A stretch of 7,804 bases of DNA from a bacterium (lineage in GTDB: Bacteria > Bdellovibrionota > Bdellovibrionia > Bdellovibrionales > UBA1609). The position numbers were made by a program, and so were the translations under genes. This document shows, piece by piece, positions 1 through 5,691 of this stretch. A model generated the notes under the pieces. The model made no database searches and had not been told where the DNA came from. It saw only the letters and a program-made list of their open reading frames with translations. Position 1 is the first letter of the stretch, and each line of letters opens with the position of its first letter. The stretch lies in NCBI GenBank assembly GCA_021784635.1, contig JAJYHS010000144.1:1-7804 (forward strand), written 5' to 3'.

Positions 1-1
1 T

Positions 2-82
2 TTTCCGATACAAGTAGGGGATATGAGAGTTGTGTCAAAGAGCTTCCCCGAATTTGCGCTTATTGCGGCGAGATCAAAATGA
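2..82 (+). CDS. aroA: 3-phosphoshikimate 1-carboxyvinyltransferase (EPSP synthase), C-terminal end only
   Basis: Only the last 26 codons are in the window; the gene enters from the left edge. The reading frame starting at base 2 ends in TGA at 80-82 and contains GDMRVVSKSFPEF, which matches the conserved C-terminal signature of EPSP synthases (a D, then V-x-K-S-F-P-x-F). The enzyme transfers the enolpyruvyl group of PEP to shikimate-3-phosphate in the cytoplasm, the step just before chorismate synthase. Its stop overlaps the ATG of the next gene (ATGA at 79-82), implying one transcript and probable translational coupling with the fused SK-DHQD-SDH gene. The assignment rests on a short tail, but the motif is distinctive and the neighbours fit. 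Whether the missing part is complete, or itself fused to another domain, cannot be seen. Confidence 0.85.
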   Translation, partial: FPIQVGDMRVVSKSFPEFALIAARSK

Positions 83-1890
83 TTACAGTTTTGGTCGGCC
101 ATCGTGGAACTGGTAAAACACTATTTTTGTCACGGCTTAAAAATTATTTTTTTGAGCGCGGTCTTGATTCGCGCGCCGCTTTTCTCGATTTGGATGAAGA
201 AATCTGCCGGCGTCAGGGTCGATCGCTCGAAGATCTAATCGAAAATGAAGGACGGTTTCGTGAAATTGAAATTTCGGTTTTTCAAGAATTATACAGAGAG
301 TACCGGCATGCAACGCAAGATTTGTTTTTGGCTTTAGGCGCAGGCTTTATGGGGCCCTTACCCAAAGACGTCGAGGCGTGGTGGATACGCCGGGAATCAG
401 ATTCGTGTGGCCGCATATTTTTAAATCGCCCACGGCTTGAGCCGGATAAAAATCCGCTTGAAGAATTTCGCGGTCGTTATTTAGAGCGTGAAGCGCGTTA
501 TCGCCAGTGGGCACATCGACAAATTACGTTCGGCGAAGGTTGGGATCAACAAAATGAATTTGAGCCAGCGCTGATCGGGTTATCTCCAGCGCACCTTCTA
601 ACCTCGATTGCTGTTACCCCATGGGTTTTAGAAAACTCGGCACGCCAAGAGCTGTTTTTCTCCCGCCATCTGCAATTGGGGGTGCGGTATTTTGAATTTC
701 GCGATGATTTACTAAGCGAGGAGCAAATTCGTTCGACGGTCAAGATGCTCCCAGCCGAAAAAGTGCTCGTAAGTTTTCGAAAAGAAGAGACGTCTAAAGA
801 GTTAATTGACTTTAGCGGCCCGTATGCAACCGATTGGGCTATTGAACTTGGCCCATCGCCGCTATTACATAACACAATTGTGTCGCTTCACGAGCGCCGA
901 GAAAATGAAACAGTGGACGAGGCGGCCGCGCGTCTTCTTTCACAAAAGGCCGATCATCATAAATTAGCGATTCTGATTCGCGATTTGACCGAGCTTTGGG
1001 TCGGCCATCGATTTTTTCTCGAAAACCAAAAGGCGCGGTCGTTTTTGCCCATTTCAAAAACAGGCAGATGGCAATGGTATCGTCTTGCGCAAAGTTCGAA
1101 AATGCATTTGAATTTCACGCGCGAGGGTGACGGCCTTCTCGATCAACCGCTTGTGTTTGATTTTCTTCGCTACACCAAAAACGCCGATACATTTGCGGCC
1201 ATCCTTGGCCAACCGGTGGCCCACAGCCGCACCCCTGCGGAACAGAGTGAGTTTTTTAAACGACATGCGATGGGGACTTTGGCCATGCCGCTTGAAGAAG
1301 ATGAGATGCAGTCGCTCAATCTTGGAATCTTGGAGCGAATAGGGCTTCGTGCCGCTGCGGTAACGTCTCCGTTAAAAATTGCGGCACTACGCGTATGCGA
1401 TCACACAGACAAAAAGGCCGCCGATGTTGGGGCTATAAACACGATTGTTAAAACCTCGGCCGGGTGGTGCGCTACAAATACGGATCTAATTGGATTGGCA
1501 CATGCGTTTCATAACCTGTCGCTCACGGATGACACAGTTGTATGGGGCGGCAGTGGGACACGGCTTGTGCTTCGCGCGCTTTTTCCGCAGGCACGATTTT
1601 TTTCTGCACGCCAAGCTAAGCCAATTTGGATGACTCCTGAGCAGGAAGTCGCAGCGACAACTATGAATTCGCCGCAAAGTTTGATATGGGCAGTCCCCCG
1701 ATCGCGAATGGCAACAAGCCAATGGCCCCCGGATGATTGGCGACCGCAATTTGTTTACGACCTCAATTACACTGAAGATTCACCCGGGCTCGAATATGCT
1801 TTGCGGGTTGGCGCGCGGTATTTTTCCGGCCGGCAGGTATTTTTGCTTCAAGCAGAAGCGCAACGAGAATTTTGGGCGCGTGAACTATGA
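79..1890 (+). CDS. Trifunctional shikimate kinase / type I 3-dehydroquinate dehydratase / shikimate dehydrogenase fusion
   Basis: A 603-residue protein with three shikimate enzymes in series. Residues 1-165 are shikimate kinase: Walker A GHRGTGKT at 7-14, DLDEEI with the shikimate-binding Asp near 39, GRFREIE at 58-64, GAG at 87-89 and a lid region with NRPRL at 116-120. Residues 170-365 resemble type I dehydroquinate dehydratase: EFRDD at 206-210, SLH with the likely catalytic His271, Lys295 as the likely Schiff-base lysine, Arg335 and Gln356 as substrate-binding residues. Residues 370-603 are shikimate dehydrogenase: GQPVAHSRTP at 377-386, VTSPLK with Lys433, GAINT with Asn454, NTD with Asp469, GGSG at 490-493 for NADP(H), and Gln591 near the C-terminus. 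Together they would convert 3-dehydroquinate to shikimate-3-phosphate. The start is fixed by the kinase N-terminus and the ATGA overlap with aroA; the stop overlaps aroC in the same way. Three-enzyme function is inferred from conserved residues. Some motifs are diverged, so loss of one activity is possible. Confidence 0.9.
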   Translation: MITVLVGHRGTGKTLFLSRLKNYFFERGLDSRAAFLDLDEEICRRQGRSLEDLIENEGRFREIEISVFQELYREYRHATQDLFLALGAGFMGPLPKDVEAWWIRRESDSCGRIFLNRPRLEPDKNPLEEFRGRYLEREARYRQWAHRQITFGEGWDQQNEFEPALIGLSPAHLLTSIAVTPWVLENSARQELFFSRHLQLGVRYFEFRDDLLSEEQIRSTVKMLPAEKVLVSFRKEETSKELIDFSGPYATDWAIELGPSPLLHNTIVSLHERRENETVDEAAARLLSQKADHHKLAILIRDLTELWVGHRFFLENQKARSFLPISKTGRWQWYRLAQSSKMHLNFTREGDGLLDQPLVFDFLRYTKNADTFAAILGQPVAHSRTPAEQSEFFKRHAMGTLAMPLEEDEMQSLNLGILERIGLRAAAVTSPLKIAALRVCDHTDKKAADVGAINTIVKTSAGWCATNTDLIGLAHAFHNLSLTDDTVVWGGSGTRLVLRALFPQARFFSARQAKPIWMTPEQEVAATTMNSPQSLIWAVPRSRMATSQWPPDDWRPQFVYDLNYTEDSPGLEYALRVGARYFSGRQVFLLQAEAQREFWAREL

Positions 1891-2891
1891 GTGCAAATCG
1901 ATTCGGCCATCTTTTTCAAATTACGAGTTTTGGTGAAAGCCACGGTCAAGCACTGGGGGCGGTTATTGAAGGGTGCCCGTCGGGGGTAACGTTTGATCCT
2001 GCAATTTTGAAAAGTGCGCTCAAACGCCGTAGGCCCGGTCAGCATTTGGTTACCTCGTCACGAAATGAATCGGATGATTTCGAGATTTTAAGCGGAGTTT
2101 TTAACGACAAAACTCTTGGCACGCCGATTGCCGTGATCGTTCGTAATCACGATGCAAAATCAAGCGATTACGAGAAAATAAAAGCCGAGCCGCGACGCGG
2201 ACATGCCGACGATGTTTGGAAAATGAAGTTTGATCATGTCGATCATCGCGGGGGTGGACGCTCGTCAGGTCGCGAAACTTTGGCGCGCGTTATCGGCGGG
2301 GCATTTGCGCAAATGTTTTTGAGCGATGTGGCGCCTGAACTGATTGTTCATGCATTGCCGAGGCAAATCGGTGAGATTGCGATAGTAGACTCAGATCTAT
2401 GCCTAAGTGATAGCGCACGCTTTTATATAAATGAAGGCCGGTGGAATGACGTTGCAACTATGATGACCAAGTTGCGTGAAGAAGGTGACAGCGTAGGTGG
2501 AATAGCTGAATTACAGATTGAAAATGCACCGGGTGGTCTTGGCCAGCCAGTTTTTCATAAACTGAAATCAGATTTAGCGGGCGCCATGATGTCTATCGGC
2601 GCCGTTACGGGTGTCGAATTGGGCGGCGGATTTTCACTCGCGTCAAAACACGGAAAAGAAGTTCACGTGACTAGCGATGAGTCTGTTTATGGCGGTATTC
2701 GTGGGGGCATTTCAACGGGGGAATTGATTTCGCTAAAAGTCGCATTCAAGCCGACGTCATCAATTTTAGATATTGCAAAGCGTGGCCGTCATGATCCATG
2801 CATTTTATTCCGAGCTTTGCCCGTTATCGAAGCCATGGCTCATCTCGTTTTGGCCGACCATATTTTATGGCGCCGCCTCGATCGAAACTAA
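1887..2891 (+). CDS. aroC: Chorismate synthase
   Basis: A 334-residue chorismate synthase, which removes phosphate from EPSP with reduced FMN to give chorismate, the last shared step of the pathway. Family motifs appear in order: RFGHLFQITSFGESHG at 5-20 with His19, RRRPGQ at 47-52, PRRGHADD at 102-109 with His106, SGRETLARVIGG at 127-138, the GGIRGGISTG flavin-site segment at 269-278, AFKPTSSI at 286-293, and GRHDPC then EAM near the C-terminus. Both catalytic histidines of the family are present. The Asn usually found ahead of GGI and the Asn of GGISNG are replaced by Tyr and Thr. The length is a little below the 350-400 residues common in the family. Its ATG overlaps the stop of the fusion gene (ATGA at 1887-1890) and no strong Shine-Dalgarno precedes it, which suggests reinitiation. 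Its TAA overlaps the stop of the opposite-strand gene. Confidence 0.97.
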   Translation: MSANRFGHLFQITSFGESHGQALGAVIEGCPSGVTFDPAILKSALKRRRPGQHLVTSSRNESDDFEILSGVFNDKTLGTPIAVIVRNHDAKSSDYEKIKAEPRRGHADDVWKMKFDHVDHRGGGRSSGRETLARVIGGAFAQMFLSDVAPELIVHALPRQIGEIAIVDSDLCLSDSARFYINEGRWNDVATMMTKLREEGDSVGGIAELQIENAPGGLGQPVFHKLKSDLAGAMMSIGAVTGVELGGGFSLASKHGKEVHVTSDESVYGGIRGGISTGELISLKVAFKPTSSILDIAKRGRHDPCILFRALPVIEAMAHLVLADHILWRRLDRN

Positions 2892-3400
2892 TTACTGTTC
2901 TCGCGTAAGCACCGAACCGCCGCTTTCATTGTAAAATTAAATGAGTCTGAACTGTAACTCGTAACATGATCAATCGGGTAGTCGCTGACAGAAAACGAAC
3001 CGCTTCCGCAGCAATCATTGGTTTTCAAGATTTTTATCATTGGTACTTGGGGCTCTCCGGCAAAAGCTTGGCACAGGTTTTTAATAAATTGGCCGGCATA
3101 TTTTTTAGCCCAAACTTTCTCGTTATAACCGGGTGCAAACCAATCGTGAAAACCGCCAACCGAAGGGATGTTAATTAAAAATTGCGCCGAAATAAAACCA
3201 TTCTCCATTTTTACATTTTTCACACGATCACCGGGCAAAACACACGGTGAACCAGAGATATTGCATCCGCTCTTTTCGATGGCGCCTTCTATAGAACCAC
3301 TCGGCAAACTAGAAACAATCGGTGCGGCTGCAATCGCAGAAGAATTTGAAAAACATGTGAAAGACAACAGTAGGGCACTCAAAATAATTGATTTTTTCAT
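2888..3400 (-). CDS. Small exported cysteine-rich protein of unknown function
   Basis: Not recognised. The 170-residue product begins with a clear signal peptide: MKK, a hydrophobic stretch SIILSALLLSF, and a probable signal peptidase I site after AIA near residue 24. The mature part has six cysteines (46, 53, 110, 130, 131, 164), including an adjacent pair in NDCCGSGSF, so disulfide bonding in the periplasm or outside the cell is plausible. Aromatic and glycine-rich segments (VGGFHDWFAPGYNEKVW) suggest a small globular domain. The ATG at 3400 is chosen because it places the signal peptide at the N-terminus; an in-frame GTG at 3433 would add 11 residues, and neither has a good Shine-Dalgarno. 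Cys16 lies in LSFTC, which is not a normal lipobox. The gene is convergent with aroC, with overlapping stops, and divergent from the next small exported protein. Confidence 0.75.
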   Translation of the reverse strand: MKKSIILSALLLSFTCFSNSSAIAAAPIVSSLPSGSIEGAIEKSGCNISGSPCVLPGDRVKNVKMENGFISAQFLINIPSVGGFHDWFAPGYNEKVWAKKYAGQFIKNLCQAFAGEPQVPMIKILKTNDCCGSGSFSVSDYPIDHVTSYSSDSFNFTMKAAVRCLRENSN

Positions 3401-3469
3401 GGCGACAATTGTAAGGAAATTCGGCTTCTCCACAAGAATTTAATGATCAACGCGAAATAGATTCATGGC

Positions 3470-3475
3470 TGTCAA
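3470..3475 (-). promoter_or_regulatory. Possible -35 element for the minus-strand exported protein
   Basis: The minus strand reads TTGACA exactly, 69 bases upstream of the ATG at 3400. At the usual 17-18 base spacing the best partner is only GTTGAT, a poor -10 match. The hexamer may be a real -35 of a weak or activated promoter, or coincidence. Confidence 0.25.
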
Positions 3476-3569
3476 AATTGTGAACACGTCGTTTAACGCC
3501 ATGAAATTGTACAAACAATAAAATATTTCAAATTCACGGATTTCATTTTTTCTAAATAGATGCGCCGAT

Positions 3570-3575
3570 TATAAT
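3570..3575 (+). promoter_or_regulatory. Candidate -10 element, possibly giving a leaderless transcript
   Basis: A perfect TATAAT ends only seven bases before the ATG at 3583. Transcription would normally begin about seven bases after the -10, at or next to the A of this ATG, so the message would have no leader. No good -35 lies 16-18 bases upstream; that stretch is a T run. The alternative is that translation starts at ATG 3601 or 3604 with a short leader. Confidence 0.4.
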
Positions 3576-3582
3576 TGTACCG

Positions 3583-4041
3583 ATGCAAATTTATCGAAAA
3601 ATGATGATTCTTGCGATTGCACTTATGACATTCATTGGAATACGCACGACCGTCTATGCCGAAGGTTGCGGAGCGACTTTGAAGTATGAATATTCGGTCC
3701 AAGACGGTCCAGAAGACGAGCCGGTGAATACGAATATTATAATTCCCAAGGATTGGGCTAAAAAGGCGCGGTTTTGCATTAAGTTTCAAATTCCAGATGA
3801 AGATATGGTGAATGTTCTGGCGCGAATTGCTGAAAAAAATGTGATCGGAGATGGTCTTGATCAATCGAAGCACGCGGTTGATCTTCTTTTTCGGTTCGCG
3901 CTGTTCGATAATGGCGCGGCAAAAATATTAGCGAAACTAGACGGAGAGCTTAACTCTCCGAACATAAATTCGCGAGATAAGCTATTGGGCGCCTATATTG
4001 AATATCGTTATTCAATCAATCGCGGCGAACGACCGCATTAA
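3583..4041 (+). CDS. Small exported protein of unknown function
   Basis: Not recognised. The 152-residue product starts with a typical signal peptide: MQIYRK, a hydrophobic core MMILAIALMTFIGI, and a probable cleavage after VYA at residue 26. The mature protein is about 126 residues, with only two cysteines (29 and 65) that could form one disulfide. The first half is acidic (QDGPEDEPVN) and strand-like; the second half looks helical, with LARIAEKN and AVDLLFRFALF segments. No catalytic motif is visible. The start could also be Met7 or Met8, which would still leave a short signal peptide. There is no Shine-Dalgarno, and a TATAAT lies just upstream. The gene is convergent with menG, the two stops overlapping in TTAA at 4038-4041. 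It is transcribed away from the other small exported gene, so the two may share control. Confidence 0.7.
   Translation: MQIYRKMMILAIALMTFIGIRTTVYAEGCGATLKYEYSVQDGPEDEPVNTNIIIPKDWAKKARFCIKFQIPDEDMVNVLARIAEKNVIGDGLDQSKHAVDLLFRFALFDNGAAKILAKLDGELNSPNINSRDKLLGAYIEYRYSINRGERPH
3942..3960. repeat. Perfect hairpin inside the 3' part of the exported-protein gene
   Basis: CGGAGAG at 3942-3948 and CTCTCCG at 3954-3960 are exact inverted repeats with a five-base loop. On the minus strand the hairpin lies about 80 bases past the menG stop, where a terminator might be expected, but only a broken T-containing stretch (TCTAGTTT) follows. No T run follows on the plus strand. It may slow or end transcription from menG, or be a chance of coding sequence. 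Confidence 0.3.
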
Positions 4042-4793
4042 CGAACTTGTGCGCGATAAATGTAACTTGCGCCGCCCAAAAGCGGTCGATATTCCACTTT
4101 TGAAAACCGGTTAACAGAACGAAGAACATCGCAGAATGTATCTCCCGATGGGAATTCACTCGATGATTTTTGCAGGTATTGGTAGGCGGATTGTCGCCCT
4201 GAAATGAGGCCGCCTAAAAAGGGGACAACGGCTTGAAAGTGTAAATGCACAAAGGCGCGCAAGAATCTATTTTCGACAACGCCTGTTTCAAGGATCATCA
4301 CGTAACCGCCGGGTCGAGTGACTCGCGCCATTTCTGCTAGGGCTTGCGGGACATCTTTTACATTTCGAATGCCATAGGCAATCGACGAAACGTCAAATTG
4401 CGCGTCTCTATAAGGGAGTGACATCGTATCGGCGAGCTCAAATCGAATGTGTTCAGCGGCGTCGGTAAATTTCCGGGTTATTTTATTGCTTGCAACCTTA
4501 AGCATCGGTTCACAAAAATCACAACCTATGACTTCAGCGTTTTGAAAAGTGCGCGCAAACTCAAACGCGATATCTCCGGTACCAGTCGCGCAATCAAGAA
4601 CGCGTTGAATCGCTGACAAACCTTCGCTGCTCCATCGAACTAGATTGCGGCGCCAGCGGCGGGCCATTCCAAACGTAATAATGTCGTTTGCCAAGTCGTA
4701 CTTGCTTGCAATTGACGAAAATAGATTTTTAATTTCGTCAGAAGCCGGTCCCGTTCGGATGAACCCAGCGGAGTTCATAGACTCTGTTTTCAT
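4038..4793 (-). CDS. menG: Demethylmenaquinone methyltransferase (UbiE/MenG family)
   Basis: A 251-residue SAM-dependent C-methyltransferase of the UbiE/MenG family. It methylates demethylmenaquinone to menaquinone, the last step of the pathway, at the cytoplasmic membrane. Motifs seen: [14 protein letters not shown] and TFGMARRWR between 25 and 48, the SAM-binding [11 protein letters not shown] at 66-76, an acidic Asp92 after the second strand, AYGIRNV at 139-145, RPGG at 160-163, and the family signature [15 protein letters not shown] at 204-218. Length and motif order are normal. The same family also acts on ubiquinone precursors, but menF and menD nearby favour a menaquinone role. Its ATG overlaps the stop of the DAHP synthase gene (ATGA on the minus strand, 4793-4790), with no strong ribosome site, so translation is probably coupled. 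A second ATG at codon 6 (4778) is possible. Its stop overlaps that of the convergent exported-protein gene. Confidence 0.93.
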   Translation of the reverse strand: MKTESMNSAGFIRTGPASDEIKNLFSSIASKYDLANDIITFGMARRWRRNLVRWSSEGLSAIQRVLDCATGTGDIAFEFARTFQNAEVIGCDFCEPMLKVASNKITRKFTDAAEHIRFELADTMSLPYRDAQFDVSSIAYGIRNVKDVPQALAEMARVTRPGGYVMILETGVVENRFLRAFVHLHFQAVVPFLGGLISGRQSAYQYLQKSSSEFPSGDTFCDVLRSVNRFSKVEYRPLLGGASYIYRAQVR

Positions 4794-5593
4794 GAATTCA
4801 CTTTCGCCAAGCCGCGATCGAGCGCCGCAAGAACTCGTTCAAGTCGGGCCATCAAATTTCGAAACATATCAGGTGTCAGCGCTTGAAATCCGTCGGATAG
4901 CGCAATTGTTGGATCGGGGTGCACTTCAACAATTATTCCGTCTGCACCGGCCGCGGCCGCCGCGAGCGCCATTGGAGTGACAAGAGATGCGGCGCCTGTT
5001 GCGTGTGAGGGGTCAGCAATGACCGGAAAACTCGTATGTTCTTTCACATACGCAATAGCGTTGAGATCAAACGTGTTACGAGTTGCGGTTTCAAAAGTGC
5101 GAATACCACGCTCGCACAAAACAACGTTTGGGTTGCCATATTTGATAATGTATTCGGCTGATTGTAACCATTCACTAATCAAGCCCGAAAATCCGCGTTT
5201 AAGTAAGACGGGCGTTTGAACTTGTCCCAGTTCCTTTAGAAGAGCGTAATTATGCATGTTGCGGGACCCGACTTGAAACATATCAACGAGTCCCGTGAAA
5301 TCGCTGACCTGTCTTGGATCTGTGATTTCAGAAACAAATTGTAGCCCAGTACGCGCTTTGACTTCACGAACGATCGAAAACGCATCTTGTCCCATTCCCT
5401 GAAAGCTGTCGGGATTTGTGCGCAACTTGAACATTCCGCCGCGCAAAATGACGGCACCCGCCTTTTTAACAACGTCGGCTGTCTGCGCAAATTGCGGCAA
5501 GGACTCAACGGAACATGGTCCGGCCATTACAACGAAGGCAGAGCCCCCAATTTCAACTCCGCCCACGCGGATCGGTTTTGTGTCTTGACTCAT
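4790..5593 (-). CDS. aroF: 3-deoxy-7-phosphoheptulonate (DAHP) synthase, short type I-beta
   Basis: A 267-residue DAHP synthase, which condenses PEP with erythrose-4-phosphate to open the shikimate pathway. Motifs: AGPCSVES at 24-31, [16 protein letters not shown] at 51-66, QVGSRNMHN at 107-115, LKRG at 131-134, CERGIRTFE at 160-168, DPSHATG at 194-200, EVHPDP at 223-228 and LSDG at 232-235. The expected metal ligands are present as Cys27, His197, Glu223 and Asp234. RTxP motifs and DPSH separate it from the related KDO-8-phosphate synthase. It has the bare catalytic barrel: no N-terminal ferredoxin-like or ACT domain and no chorismate mutase domain, so feedback inhibition by an attached domain is not expected. 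The ATG at 5593 fits the family; an in-frame TTG at 5614 would add seven residues. Its stop overlaps the menG start. The gene symbol is by family, as naming varies. Confidence 0.92.
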   Translation of the reverse strand: MSQDTKPIRVGGVEIGGSAFVVMAGPCSVESLPQFAQTADVVKKAGAVILRGGMFKLRTNPDSFQGMGQDAFSIVREVKARTGLQFVSEITDPRQVSDFTGLVDMFQVGSRNMHNYALLKELGQVQTPVLLKRGFSGLISEWLQSAEYIIKYGNPNVVLCERGIRTFETATRNTFDLNAIAYVKEHTSFPVIADPSHATGAASLVTPMALAAAAAGADGIIVEVHPDPTIALSDGFQALTPDMFRNLMARLERVLAALDRGLAKVNS

Positions 5594-5691
5594 TTTCGGT
5601 GGAAGATAGCGCAAAAGTTCTTACTTCTCTATTCTTTTTCAGCTATGAAATACCCGCAAGTTGTGCGTCGCATCGCGCAAATGAGGATCGA
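5594..5691. promoter_or_regulatory. Divergent promoter region between aroF and menF
   Basis: The 98 bases between the two opposite-strand starts must contain the promoters of both the aroF-menG and menF-menD operons, unless transcription enters from farther away. No strong sigma-70 pair is evident. On the minus strand TTGCGG, 17 bases, then AAGAAT is a weak candidate; on the plus strand TATGAA at 5644-5649 lacks a good -35. A pyrimidine-rich run lies at about 5618-5640. Gene arrangement supports this call more than motif quality. Confidence 0.45.
5683..5687 (+). promoter_or_regulatory. Ribosome binding site that decides the menF start
   Basis: GAGGA lies four bases before the ATG at 5692. 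It supports this start over longer in-frame versions that would run back into aroF on the other strand. Confidence 0.65.

Larger units (their letters stand above)
3401..3582. promoter_or_regulatory. Divergent AT-rich intergenic region between the two exported-protein genes
   Basis: This 182-base gap separates the starts of two opposite-strand genes and must hold the promoters for both unless they are read from elsewhere. It is visibly richer in A and T than the flanking genes. On the plus strand there is a perfect TATAAT just before the downstream gene, and on the minus strand a perfect TTGACA at 3475-3470. An eight-base palindrome TTGTACAA lies at 3507-3514 and could be an operator half or chance. 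No tRNA-like or riboswitch-like fold was recognised. Confidence 0.45.

Noticed and set aside
1..78. The frame of the fusion gene is open back to the window edge, suggesting a longer N-terminus.
   Set aside because: These bases encode the aroA C-terminus in another frame, and the kinase begins naturally at MITVLVGHRG.
3398..3433. GTG start at 3433 for the six-cysteine exported protein.
   Set aside because: It puts 11 residues ahead of the MKK signal peptide start; ATG 3400 is the simpler choice.
3493..3873. 126-residue minus-strand ORF across the exported-protein gene.
   Set aside because: Antisense to a better gene with a signal peptide, with low-complexity His/Asn/Arg composition typical of a shadow frame.
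4038..4793. Ubiquinone role (UbiE) for the methyltransferase.
   Set aside because: Possible by family, but menF and menD next door and no ubiquinone gene in view favour menaquinone.
4790..5593. KDO-8-phosphate synthase as an alternative for the DAHP synthase.
   Set aside because: [16 protein letters not shown] and DPSHATG are DAHP synthase motifs of type I-beta; KdsA has different residues there.
5591..5614. TTG start at 5614 for the DAHP synthase.
   Set aside because: The ATG at 5593 fits the family and the added seven residues have no support; it cannot be fully excluded.
5515..5691. N-terminal extension of menF by 59 residues.
   Set aside because: It would overlap aroF on the opposite strand, its sequence looks non-coding, and GAGGA precedes the ATG at 5692.
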